DNA of 18,923 bases from the NCBI GenBank assembly GCA_030837425.1, contig JAUPLJ010000004.1, positions 1 to 18,923 of the forward strand, in the 5' to 3' direction. Of the stretch, positions 1 to 7,584 are shown piece after piece (position 1 is the first letter of the stretch; each line of letters starts with the position of its first letter). The position numbers and the translations under genes were made by a program. This DNA comes from Patescibacteria group bacterium. GTDB lineage: Bacteria; Patescibacteriota; Minisyncoccia; Phycocordibacterales; UBA5272. Below the pieces are notes generated by a model. That model saw only the letters and a program-made list of their open reading frames with translations. It was not told where the DNA came from and ran no database searches.

Positions 1-40
1 ACTCTGTTAAAAATTCTTCAAAAGTGATTGCTTTCCTCAT
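1..40 (-). CDS. 5' end of an unidentified leftward gene (partial)
   Basis: Read leftward from an ATG at 40-38, the frame is open to the window edge and encodes MRKAITFEEFLTE. Thirteen codons are too few to name a family. The support is contextual: a very good promoter (TTGACA, 16 nt, TACAAT) lies 48-75 bp upstream on the same strand, and its expected start of transcription gives a leader of about 40 nt. A T-rich stretch (A-rich in the mRNA) lies directly before the ATG and there is no Shine-Dalgarno motif, as in most genes of this window. Confidence 0.5.
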   Translation of the reverse strand, partial: MRKAITFEEFLTE

Positions 41-87
41 TTTTTTTGTTTTTTTTTGGGTTTAAAATAATGAACGATTGGAGACAG

Positions 88-115
88 ATTGTATCACAAC
101 CTAACTCTTTGTCAA
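88..115 (-). promoter_or_regulatory. sigma70-type promoter of the left-edge gene
   Basis: On the minus strand: perfect -35 TTGACA (115-110), 16-nt spacer, -10 TACAAT (93-88). Predicted transcription start is near 81. It lies just past the hairpin that ends the 95-codon gene, so the two leftward genes are separate transcription units. Confidence 0.75.
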
Positions 116-145
116 AAGAAAAGCCAGTAAGATTTTACTGGCTTT
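114..145 (-). terminator. Rho-independent terminator of the 95-codon gene
   Basis: Perfect 11-bp inverted repeat, AAAGCCAGTAA (120-130) and TTACTGGCTTT (135-145), with a 4-nt loop. In the leftward direction it follows the stop codon by 9 nt and is followed by TCTTTT. On the plus strand it is followed by A residues, so it only makes sense leftward. Confidence 0.75.
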
Positions 146-154
146 AAAAAAGAT

Positions 155-442
155 TTAAGCTCTTTTAAATACGTTTACAGACTTAGTCACTTTCCCAAGC
201 CTTCTTTTTATAAGAGATGGCTTATGATTTTTGATTTGTGCCGTAACAGATTTAAGGGCTAAATTTTCTGTTTCTCCTTCGCCGGAGAATTTTTTTGACC
301 CGATTTCTACACAGATTTTCTGCTTTCCTTTTTTTTTGGAATTGTTGATTTCCACTTTGTCGTTTGGTTTTTTGATTTCTTCTATAGCTCTTTGAAGAGC
401 TAAATTGTCAGTGACTTCTTCAGAATAATACATGGTAAACAT
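155..442 (-). CDS. small basic protein with dsRBD-like outline, unknown function
   Basis: A 95-residue Lys-rich protein with its own promoter (482-509) and terminator (114-145), so it is probably a real monocistronic gene. I do not recognise a named family. Its predicted order is helix (residues 11-24), three short strands (29-34, 41-48, 50-56) and helix (58-71), then a basic tail (79-94). Residues 41-70, with KKFSGEGE followed by a helix, resemble the second half of a double-stranded RNA-binding domain, but the KKxA signature at the start of the last helix is missing. The two helices resemble each other (TDNLALQ...IK and TENLALK...IK), suggesting an internal duplication. Start: M1 at 442 gives a leader of about 33 nt; M4 at 433 is an alternative. 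There is no signal peptide or membrane segment, so it is probably cytoplasmic. Nucleic-acid binding is an inference. Confidence 0.7.
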   Translation of the reverse strand: MFTMYYSEEVTDNLALQRAIEEIKKPNDKVEINNSKKKGKQKICVEIGSKKFSGEGETENLALKSVTAQIKNHKPSLIKRRLGKVTKSVNVFKRA

Positions 443-481
443 TTTATGGGTTAAAAAATAAAGAACTAGTTTTGGATAATC

Positions 482-509
482 AATATACCAAACTATAAAT
501 TTTTGTCAA
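482..509 (-). promoter_or_regulatory. sigma70-type promoter of the 95-codon gene
   Basis: On the minus strand: -35 TTGACA (509-504), 16-nt spacer, -10 TATATT (487-482), expected start near 475. It is built the same way as the promoter at 88-115 and is divergent from the recG promoter about 35 bp away. Confidence 0.7.
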
Positions 510-540
510 AATAGGATTAATAACCCTACTTTTCTTTAAA

Positions 541-549
541 TGCTATAAT
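541..549 (+). promoter_or_regulatory. extended -10 promoter of recG (leaderless start)
   Basis: TGCTATAAT with TATAAT at 544-549. Placing +1 at 556, the A of the recG ATG, puts the hexamer exactly at -12 to -7. No convincing -35 is seen; the TGn extension would compensate. Confidence 0.7.
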
Positions 550-555
550 TCTTTG

Positions 556-2910
556 ATGACAGAAAATATAAATCTCGATACAGCAATTTCTAAAATAAAT
601 CGTCTCACAAAAGAGCATGCTATTGCTTTAAAAAAGTTAAACATAGAGACTATTCGTGATCTACTTTTTTATTTTCCAACAAGATACATGGATGAAAGAG
701 AAAATTCTTCTATTCAAAATTTAAGAAAAGGGGCCAAGGTTATTCTCTTTGGAGAAATTAGAAATCTAAAAATTAAAAGAAGCTTTCGTGGACATGTGCC
801 GATGTGTGAAGCAAAATTTGTCGACATGAGTGGAAGTATAAAGCTTGTTTGGTTTCATCAGGCCTATATTGCTAAAATGTACGGAGAAAATGAGTTTGTA
901 AAAATCGCGGGGACTGTCTCAGAAAAAGATGGACTATTTTCTATTATGAATCCAAGTATAGAGAAAGCCAGCCGGGATCATATTTTTTTTGAAAATAGTA
1001 TATTAGAAAATATTGAAGAAGCCAAAAACGAAAATAAGGGAGAAGAAAAAGCTAATAAAGAAAGCAGAAATTTTGAGATAATTCCAATATATAAAGAAAC
1101 AAAAGGAATTACTTCAAATTATATTTACACTTTAATTAAAAAAGTTATTTTAGAATATAAGATTCTAGATCAGATAAAACATGAAGATCCTATTCCAAAA
1201 CCTATTTTAGAAAATTTTCACTTGCCAAGCATTGATAAAGCCCTTCTCTATCTTCATATCCCAAAAGGAAAAACAAAAGAAGAGGGAGAAAAGCAAATAT
1301 TAGGAGCCAGAAAGAGATTTTCTTTTGAAGAGATATTTTATATTCAAATATTAAAGCAAATCGAAAGACAAAAAGCAAAAGAATGCCTTGCTTACAATAT
1401 AGATTCTAATAAAGAAATAATAGATAGTCTTTTAAAGACATTAAAAACTAAATTTAATTTAACTCTCACTTCTGCCCAACTTAATGCAATAAAAACTATT
1501 TCAAAAGACCTAGAGCGTGATGAGCCAATGAGTAGATTGCTAGAAGGTGATGTAGGAAGTGGAAAGACCCTTGTCGCAGAAATTGTTTCTTATCTAGTGA
1601 CTCACAATTTAAATAGAGATAAAGATACAGATAGAAAACTCCAAGTCGCATACATGGCCCCGACTGAAATATTAGCAACTCAGCATTTTGAGTTATTTTC
1701 TAATTTCTTTAAAAATTCTGGGATAGAAATTGGTTTATTAACCAGTAAGACTTGTAAAAAATTCCCAAGTAAATCAAACCCTAATAAACCAACTGATATT
1801 TCTAAGCCACAGCTCAAAAAATGGATTGCTTCTGGGGACATTTCTATTTTAATAGGAACTCATTCATTGATTGGTGAATCTGTCGCCTTTCAAAATCTTG
1901 CTCTTGCGATAATAGACGAGCAACATCGCTTTGGAGTGCGTCAGCGTGCAGCGTTGGCAAATAAAAAATCTTCTTCGACTACGATAATTCCAGCTAATGA
2001 TCTTTATAATCTAACAAACAAAAAACAAAAAATAATAAATAAAAAAGAAAAGCTTCCACATCTTCTTTCCATGACAGCGACTCCAATACCAAGAACTCTC
2101 GCTCTCACCATCTTTGGAGATCTAGATCTGGTGATTTTAGACGAGCTTCCAAAAGGAAGAAAGCCAATTGAGACTTTTATAGAAATAGAAGCAAATAGAG
2201 AGAAAGTATATAAAGATTTAAAGAGAGAGATTGAAGCAGGATATCAAGCTTATGTGATCACCCCAAGAATCGATGAATTATCTGAAGAAGATATGCAAAA
2301 AGCTAGATCTTTAAAGCTCCGATCCACCGCAAGCGAGCTCAAAAATCTAGAAGAATTTTTTAATGAAAAAGAGAAGATGAATATAAATATTGTAGCGATT
2401 CATTCAAAACTAAAAAAAGAAGAAAAAGAATCAATAATGCAAGACTTTGCAAATGGAAAGATTAAGATCCTCGTCTCTACTTCAATAGTAGAAGTGGGAG
2501 TGAATGTCCCAAATGCTTCAAGAATGATTATCGAGGGTGCTGAAAGATTTGGCCTCGCTCAGCTTCATCAGCTTCGTGGAAGAATAGGAAGAGGTGAAAG
2601 AGAAAGTATTTGTTATCTTTTTACAAATTCAGCTGGTGAGCAGACAGCAGAAAGGCTTTCTTCCCTTAAAAAAGCTAAAAATGGATTTGAGCTTGCAGAG
2701 CTTGATCTTAATCAAAGAGGAATCGGCTCACTCATGAGTGGAAAGCAATGGGGAGTATCTGACTTAGCTATGGAAGCCATAAAAAATTTAAAATTAGTCG
2801 AAGCTGCTCGTGAAGAAGCAAAAAAGATTGTAAGTGAAGACAAAGATTTAAAAAATCATCCACTTCTTTCAAAAATTCTTCTTGAAAAAGAAAAAGCACA
2901 TATGGAGTAG
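556..2910 (+). CDS. recG: ATP-dependent DNA helicase RecG
   Basis: RecG is the double-stranded DNA translocase that reverses stalled replication forks and branch-migrates recombination junctions. The 784 residues contain an OB-type wedge region in the N-terminal third, then Walker A GDVGSGKT (331-338), TxGx-type 'APTEILATQHF', DEQH box DEQHRFG (454-460), MTATPIPRT (506-514), 'TSIVEVGVNVP' (about 641), and the motif VI region QLRGRIGRGERE (about 670) with the following RecG-type 'LDLNQRGIGSLMSGKQWG'. It is about 90-100 residues longer than the E. coli and B. subtilis proteins; visible insertions are an Asn/Lys/Ser-rich loop (about 467-503) between motifs II and III and a Lys/Pro-rich stretch before 'ILIGTHSLI'. 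The ATG at 556 is preferred over the in-frame TTG at 553 because it coincides with the predicted transcription start. Its last 12 codons are duplicated at 7490-7528. Confidence 0.97.
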   Translation: MTENINLDTAISKINRLTKEHAIALKKLNIETIRDLLFYFPTRYMDERENSSIQNLRKGAKVILFGEIRNLKIKRSFRGHVPMCEAKFVDMSGSIKLVWFHQAYIAKMYGENEFVKIAGTVSEKDGLFSIMNPSIEKASRDHIFFENSILENIEEAKNENKGEEKANKESRNFEIIPIYKETKGITSNYIYTLIKKVILEYKILDQIKHEDPIPKPILENFHLPSIDKALLYLHIPKGKTKEEGEKQILGARKRFSFEEIFYIQILKQIERQKAKECLAYNIDSNKEIIDSLLKTLKTKFNLTLTSAQLNAIKTISKDLERDEPMSRLLEGDVGSGKTLVAEIVSYLVTHNLNRDKDTDRKLQVAYMAPTEILATQHFELFSNFFKNSGIEIGLLTSKTCKKFPSKSNPNKPTDISKPQLKKWIASGDISILIGTHSLIGESVAFQNLALAIIDEQHRFGVRQRAALANKKSSSTTIIPANDLYNLTNKKQKIINKKEKLPHLLSMTATPIPRTLALTIFGDLDLVILDELPKGRKPIETFIEIEANREKVYKDLKREIEAGYQAYVITPRIDELSEEDMQKARSLKLRSTASELKNLEEFFNEKEKMNINIVAIHSKLKKEEKESIMQDFANGKIKILVSTSIVEVGVNVPNASRMIIEGAERFGLAQLHQLRGRIGRGERESICYLFTNSAGEQTAERLSSLKKAKNGFELAELDLNQRGIGSLMSGKQWGVSDLAMEAIKNLKLVEAAREEAKKIVSEDKDLKNHPLLSKILLEKEKAHME

Positions 2911-2912
2911 AG
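2867..2912 (+). repeat. 46-bp direct repeat, copy 1 (functional recG 3' end)
   Basis: Covers the last 14 codons, stop and two following bases of recG. It matches 7486-7531 at 43 of 46 positions, without gaps. The last 29 bases are identical. The three differences fall in two adjacent Leu codons (CTT CTT here, CTC TTA in the other copy) and are all silent. Confidence 0.92.
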
Positions 2913-2942
2913 CCTATCTTATATATTTTAATAAAATAGGGC
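2912..2942 (+). terminator. weak hairpin after recG
   Basis: CCTATCTTAT (2913-2922) pairs with ATAAAATAGG (2931-2940), 9 of 10 positions, 8-nt loop, starting 2 nt after the recG stop. It is AU-rich and is not followed directly by a U tract; a T9 run lies further on at 2965-2973. It may be an inefficient terminator or only a 3' stabilising hairpin. Confidence 0.35.
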
Positions 2943-2976
2943 ATTGTGGGGATAAACTCTCGTCTTTTTTTTTACA

Positions 2977-2985
2977 TGATATAAT
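2977..2985 (+). promoter_or_regulatory. extended -10 promoter of the large surface-protein gene
   Basis: TGATATAAT with TATAAT at 2980-2985. Expected start near 2992, giving an unstructured AT-rich leader of about 30 nt before the ATG at 3022. No clear -35. Confidence 0.6.
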
Positions 2986-3021
2986 TAGAGCATTATTTAC
3001 AATTATCCAATATTTAATTTT

Positions 3022-6000
3022 ATGAAAAAATTTTTTGCTTTATTAGTCGGTTTGTCTTTATCAGTTTTTTTATTTACAGATAATGTTTCTTTTGCTACTG
3101 TCGCTACTAATTCAGGAGAGACTCCTTGTGGTATTGTACTAGACTCAGCTGGCTCTTTAACACCAGTTGCTTTAGCACCATGTATCACAGCAGGTAGTGG
3201 GGGAGGTGCAAATAATACAGGAATATCAAATTCTAATTCCACATCCAATTCTACTCCAAAGGTTTATGTAAATATAAAAAATAATCTTAAAATTGGGTCC
3301 AGAGATTCTTTTACAAATGGAGATGTTACGAAACTTCAAACATTTTTAATTCAAAAAGGGTATCTATCATCAGCTCCAACAGGATATTTTGGTACAGTCA
3401 CACAAAAGGCTGTTATTCAATATCAAAAAAGTCTTGGTCTAACCGCAGAAGGATTTGTTGGTGGATTGACTAGAAATATGATTAGTATTGATGGTGGTAG
3501 CGGTAATAGTATTTCTGGATCAAATACAAGTACTAACGATACCGGAAAAACAATCTCACCAGTACCAACAATTACTCCTACAGCAACAGGTACTCCTATT
3601 ATTTATAAGTTGGGTAATTCTGATATAGATTATGAAGATAAAATGCAAATAGATATATATGGGACTGGTTTTATCGATAGTTATAGTAGTTATGTTTGTA
3701 CAAATACAAATCCAATTATGGGAGGGCACTGTACTACTGGAGTTCTTATTAATGGTGTTGGATATGGTGCTTTCGCAAATGAATATATTACATATATAGA
3801 TAATTCTAGAATAACACTTACATTACTTAAAAATTATTATTCTAATAAATTGATGCCTGGTATCCAAAAGGTATCAGTAATAGTTAATGGAGTAAAGAGT
3901 AATGAAGTTAATTTTAATTTAATAGAGAGGACAGCTACAGGTACTCCCTCAATCACTGTCCTTTCTCCAAATGGGGGAGAATCATATAAAGCAGGGGGAG
4001 ATATTCTTGTAAAATGGTCAACTAATAATAAAATTCCTTCGACCGATAAAATTAAATTAAGTCTAGGATATAATGGAGCCGGAGGAGGGTCAGCTGGCGA
4101 TATTTGGTTGTCTAATTTAGTAGGGTCTCAGAGTTTTCTAAACGATGGGAGTGAAACCGTCCAGATTCCTAAAAATCTTCCATGGGCTTCACTAAATGAA
4201 TGGTTTTCAGGAAAACACTACACTATATCTGCAGAAACTGAAAATTATTATCCTAAAAATTTACGAGATGTTTCTGACAATTTATTCACAATAGATGCAG
4301 GAAGATCAAGCCCTATTGATTTTAATACTCCTTGTACTGGCAATACGATTATAGTTAAAGAAAACGGTTTGATTAATTCAGGAGGTACTCCTATCTTTTC
4401 AAAACTTGGCATGGATATTTCCTCTCGTCCTGAAATCCTAAAATACAGGATTCAATGGTTTAATGGAAGTTGGTCTCCTTGGTATGTGCCAGGAGTAAAT
4501 GACCAAGATTGGAAAAATAATTATGACGGCACAACACGTAGAATTTGGTCATACTTTGATGATCATGTCCATGAATATGAAAAATGTATTAGTACAGCTT
4601 CTAAATTAAAAGCTGTTGATGGAAATGCAAAATCAATCCTTATAAATAATGTTGATTTGATAACTTCAAATACAAATATAAATATAGTTAATGCCGGGGA
4701 TAAATTATCAGCCAGCTTTAGAGCTGTAGATTCAGGAGGAGGATATGGAATACCAAGTGATGGATTTAACGTTAAATACACTGTAGAAAAAATGAATGGC
4801 CAGACAGCAACGTATAATGGTAATTCTATAGCTGGAAATGCTACTTTTACCTCAAGTTCAAGGAATTGGGAATTTAATGCAAATGTTCCAAATCAGCATG
4901 ATCGATATAATCTTCACATACAATTTTATTGCGACAACACTAATAAATGTGATAATTCACAGGTTGTTGATAAGTATTATGATTTTTATGCAACAACTAC
5001 AAGGCCAAGTGCATCAACAAGTACAACCGCTCCCTCACTCATAATCCTTTCACCAAATGGAGGAGAGTCATATAAATATACGGACACTTTACCTTATCGA
5101 TACAAATTAACTCACAGGGGTTTCGGTACGACAGCCATGTCACTAGTTCAATATCCATCTGATACAAATCCAGGAATAAAATATAATTTTGGTGGAGGAA
5201 CAGGCGATAATAATCAAGCGGATTACATAATGTATGGAAACGTTGGCACAATAGGCAATCTTGGCAATTTCACAAAAACAGTAGTCCCAGGTAAATATTA
5301 CTTCATGGTTAATTTCAAAAGTTCCGATGGTAAAGTTAATTTAACAGATTTTTCTGATAGTCCTTTTTACATCATGTCTACACCAACAACACCAACTCCA
5401 TCAATCACTGTCCTTTCACCAAATGGTGGAGAAACATTTACTACAGGACAACAAATAACCGTTAAATGGAGCAGTGTGGGCATTCCGACATCTAATAATA
5501 AAGTAGCAGTATTATTACAAGGGGATAACATAAGTGCTTCTTTAGGTCCTGTGTTTGTGAATAATAGCGGACAGTCTACAGTCACTATACCAACATGGGC
5601 CACACCAGGAAAATATAAAATCTCTATTGGAACTATAGATGACAATAATAAACCATTAGCTTTAGATTATTCTGATAGTCATTTTTATATTTCAGCAACA
5701 GGGGTGAATTCTTACACTATTACTTTTGATTCAAAAGGGGCCAGTACTACACCTAATCCAATATCAGTTACTCAAGGACAGTCGACAACAATACCATATG
5801 GCCCAGTAAGATCAGGATACACATTTGGTGGCTGGTACACTCCTAATACAATTAATTGTATTACGACTCCGTGTCCTTCTAATTATATGACTATTCAACC
5901 AGGATCTTCATTTACTCCAAAAAGCAATATTACTTTTTATGCTATATGGAATCCAATAAAAGTAATACCAATTAAAACTCCTGTAGACTCAACAAGTGAA

Positions 6001-6402
6001 GGGATTGGAACACCTAGTGGTGCAGGAGGGTACGTTCCTGCTGTCAATGGTCTTAATGATTCATCTTTAGAATCTAATTACAGGGATACTACAAATAATC
6101 CACTTCCAACTGTGTATGGAGTCGGTAGTTATCAATTTGCAAAATCTTTAACTGTGGGTATGCGTGGAGATGATGTAAAAATGCTTCAAAAATTCTTAAA
6201 CACACAAGGATACAAAGTAGATTTGTCAGGATATTATGGACAAAAGACAAAGGAAGCTGTGACAAATTTCCAAAATGCACACAAAGCAGAAATTCTAGAT
6301 AAAGCAGGAATAGATCAAGGTACAGGAGATTTCTTCTTTTTGACTTTGAGCTTTGTAAATGACTTACTTTTAAATTCTACAACTATAAATTTAAATAATT
6401 AG
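3022..6402 (+). CDS. large secreted surface protein with two peptidoglycan-binding domains
   Basis: A 1126-residue exported protein. In order: signal peptide (about 1-26); a PG_binding_1-type domain (about 87-153, with 'GDVTKLQTFLIQKGYL' and 'GYFGTVTQKAVIQYQK'); an IPT/TIG-like domain (about 190-300, 'IYGTGF', ending in 'VIVNGVKSNEVNFNL'); three modules opening with the 'LSPNGGE' motif (about 311, 672 and 794) that in this phylum start Kre9/KNH-like Ig-type domains; an InlB/Listeria-Bacteroides-type repeat (about 898-975, 'GYTFGGWYTP', 'ITFYAIWNP'); and a second PG_binding_1 domain (about 1041-1093, 'GDDVKMLQKFLNTQGY'). There is no LPXTG motif or C-terminal membrane anchor, so attachment is probably non-covalent through the wall-binding domains. 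A strong terminator follows and the CAP-protein gene is next on its own promoter. An adhesin or wall-structural role is inferred. Confidence 0.85.
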   Translation: MKKFFALLVGLSLSVFLFTDNVSFATVATNSGETPCGIVLDSAGSLTPVALAPCITAGSGGGANNTGISNSNSTSNSTPKVYVNIKNNLKIGSRDSFTNGDVTKLQTFLIQKGYLSSAPTGYFGTVTQKAVIQYQKSLGLTAEGFVGGLTRNMISIDGGSGNSISGSNTSTNDTGKTISPVPTITPTATGTPIIYKLGNSDIDYEDKMQIDIYGTGFIDSYSSYVCTNTNPIMGGHCTTGVLINGVGYGAFANEYITYIDNSRITLTLLKNYYSNKLMPGIQKVSVIVNGVKSNEVNFNLIERTATGTPSITVLSPNGGESYKAGGDILVKWSTNNKIPSTDKIKLSLGYNGAGGGSAGDIWLSNLVGSQSFLNDGSETVQIPKNLPWASLNEWFSGKHYTISAETENYYPKNLRDVSDNLFTIDAGRSSPIDFNTPCTGNTIIVKENGLINSGGTPIFSKLGMDISSRPEILKYRIQWFNGSWSPWYVPGVNDQDWKNNYDGTTRRIWSYFDDHVHEYEKCISTASKLKAVDGNAKSILINNVDLITSNTNINIVNAGDKLSASFRAVDSGGGYGIPSDGFNVKYTVEKMNGQTATYNGNSIAGNATFTSSSRNWEFNANVPNQHDRYNLHIQFYCDNTNKCDNSQVVDKYYDFYATTTRPSASTSTTAPSLIILSPNGGESYKYTDTLPYRYKLTHRGFGTTAMSLVQYPSDTNPGIKYNFGGGTGDNNQADYIMYGNVGTIGNLGNFTKTVVPGKYYFMVNFKSSDGKVNLTDFSDSPFYIMSTPTTPTPSITVLSPNGGETFTTGQQITVKWSSVGIPTSNNKVAVLLQGDNISASLGPVFVNNSGQSTVTIPTWATPGKYKISIGTIDDNNKPLALDYSDSHFYISATGVNSYTITFDSKGASTTPNPISVTQGQSTTIPYGPVRSGYTFGGWYTPNTINCITTPCPSNYMTIQPGSSFTPKSNITFYAIWNPIKVIPIKTPVDSTSEGIGTPSGAGGYVPAVNGLNDSSLESNYRDTTNNPLPTVYGVGSYQFAKSLTVGMRGDDVKMLQKFLNTQGYKVDLSGYYGQKTKEAVTNFQNAHKAEILDKAGIDQGTGDFFFLTLSFVNDLLLNSTTINLNN

Positions 6403-6436
6403 CATTATTTAAAAAGCAAACTTTAAAACAAGTATT

Positions 6437-6464
6437 AAAAAACGAGATGTTTATCTCGTTTTTT
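6437..6464 (+). terminator. Rho-independent terminator of the surface-protein gene
   Basis: Perfect 12-bp stem AAAAAACGAGAT / ATCTCGTTTTTT with loop GTTT; the 3' arm ends in T6. It begins 34 nt after the stop codon. Confidence 0.88.
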
Positions 6465-6482
6465 AATTTATATTTTTAAGCA

Positions 6483-6491
6483 TGTTATAAT
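6483..6491 (+). promoter_or_regulatory. extended -10 promoter of the CAP-protein gene
   Basis: TGTTATAAT with TATAAT at 6486-6491, expected start near 6498, about 15 nt before the ATG at 6513. Confidence 0.65.
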
Positions 6492-6512
6492 CAATAAATT
6501 AGATAAATATAT

Positions 6513-7484
6513 ATGACTATATTTAAAGTTTTTAAACATTTAAAATTATTTTTCTTTTCTCATAAAGATAATAATCACACTCCACACATTTTAAAAGAAA
6601 TAACTCTAATCATAATTTTATTAGCAAGTTTTTTCTTTTTAGGAGTCTCTTATGCTAGATATTTTTATTTTCATAAGACAGTTCTTGGAGCGCAAGTCGA
6701 ATCCTCAGTACTTATAGATCTTACAAATGAGACTAGAATAAAATATAACGAGAGTCCTCTAACCAAAAATCCTAAATTAGAATTAGCCGCGAATTTAAAA
6801 GCTGATGACATGGTTTCTAATAATTATTTTGCTCATAATTCTCCAACAGGAGTCACTCCTTGGTTTTGGATTAAAAAAGCTGGGTATAATTTTATTTATG
6901 CAGGAGAAAATCTAGCCATAGATTTTACACAATCTCAAGATATTGAAGAGGCTTGGCTCAAATCTCCAGAGCATAGAGCGAATATTTTAAATGAAAATTT
7001 TAAAGAGATTGGCATTACTACAAAAGAAGGAAAACTAAATGGTCGATATACAATATTTGTAGTTCAAATGTTTGGCACGGAAATAAACTCTACTTTAAAT
7101 AACAACCTTACAGCTTCTTCTTCCCAAAATTTAAATAAAAATAGTATTAAAGAAAAGGATTCTAATACTTTATCTGATACAAAATCTAATGAAGAGGTGA
7201 TTTTATTGTATCCAAAAGATGAGAAAGTTCTCGGAGAAGCTACGACTACGATAGTAAATAATACTATTTATGAGAAATATTCTTCTTCTTTCCAAAAGTT
7301 TATCTTTTATTTTTGGTATAGATTAAACACTTTATATAAAGTGATTATTTCTTTGATCTTATTCTCCGTCCTCTCTTTATTTTTTGTAGAATTCAAAAAG
7401 CATCACTGGAAGCATATTTTATATGGAGTAATTTCTATTATAGTAATTATTTTAGTTTTATACTTTAATTATAGTTTATTCTAA
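6513..7484 (+). CDS. membrane-anchored CAP/SCP (YkwD-like) domain protein
   Basis: 323 residues. A hydrophobic segment (about 26-47) anchors the N terminus. It is followed by a CAP/SCP domain (about 67-190) with the family landmarks 'YFAHNSP' (metal-site type His), 'AGENLA' and 'AWLKSPEHRANIL'. A Ser/Asn/Lys-rich linker (about 195-235) leads to two further membrane segments (about 270-290 and 300-322). Bacterial CAP proteins are extracytoplasmic and their activity is mostly undefined, so none is claimed here. The C-terminal membrane pair is unusual for the family. The gene lies downstream of the peptidoglycan-binding protein and both sit between the 46-bp repeats, so a joint role at the cell surface is plausible. 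There is no Shine-Dalgarno. The stop codon directly abuts the vestigial recG tail. Confidence 0.9.
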   Translation: MTIFKVFKHLKLFFFSHKDNNHTPHILKEITLIIILLASFFFLGVSYARYFYFHKTVLGAQVESSVLIDLTNETRIKYNESPLTKNPKLELAANLKADDMVSNNYFAHNSPTGVTPWFWIKKAGYNFIYAGENLAIDFTQSQDIEEAWLKSPEHRANILNENFKEIGITTKEGKLNGRYTIFVVQMFGTEINSTLNNNLTASSSQNLNKNSIKEKDSNTLSDTKSNEEVILLYPKDEKVLGEATTTIVNNTIYEKYSSSFQKFIFYFWYRLNTLYKVIISLILFSVLSLFFVEFKKHHWKHILYGVISIIVIILVLYFNYSLF

Positions 7485-7485
7485 T

Positions 7486-7531
7486 TTTCAAAAATTCTCT
7501 TAGAAAAAGAAAAAGCACATATGGAGTAGAG
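7486..7531 (+). pseudogene. vestigial recG 3' end (46-bp direct repeat, copy 2)
   Basis: 43 of 46 bases match the true recG 3' end at 2867-2912. In frame it still reads S-KILLEKEKAHME-stop, identical to the RecG C terminus, although it has no start and no rest of gene. It starts 1 nt after the CAP-gene stop codon, in the same frame. The three substitutions are synonymous, so the two copies diverged while both were coding, most simply in two different recG alleles. It marks the right boundary of the inserted block at 2911-7485. Confidence 0.9.
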
Positions 7532-7569
7532 AATCTTGTGAATAAAAATATTTTTTTGAAAAATTTTTG

Positions 7570-7578
7570 TGATAAAAT
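7570..7578 (+). promoter_or_regulatory. extended -10 promoter of the phosphoketolase operon (leaderless start)
   Basis: TGATAAAAT; the hexamer TAAAAT at 7573-7578 lies exactly at -12 to -7 if +1 is the A of the ATG at 7585. No -35 at the right distance. It lies outside the 46-bp repeat, so the operon keeps its promoter whatever happened upstream. Confidence 0.6.
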
Positions 7579-7584
7579 TAGATT

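Noticed and set aside
41..58. T-rich run near the left edge as a terminator
   Set aside because: No stem-loop precedes it in either direction; it is the A-rich region just before the ATG of the left-edge gene.
2945..2956. DnaA-box-like TGTGGGGATAA
   Set aside because: Two extra G residues against the TGTGGATAA consensus, a single copy, and no origin-like cluster around it.
3003..3248. Leftward open frame of 81 codons
   Set aside because: Antisense to the signal peptide and N terminus of the surface protein, with Pro/Ala-rich composition typical of a shadow frame.
5367..5645. Leftward open frame of 92 codons inside the surface-protein gene
   Set aside because: Antisense to an LSPNGGE module with no promoter or terminator; a shadow.
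2867..7531. The 46-bp repeats as the ends of an insertion sequence or composite transposon
   Set aside because: The repeats are direct, lie in coding sequence of recG, have no terminal inverted repeats and enclose no transposase.
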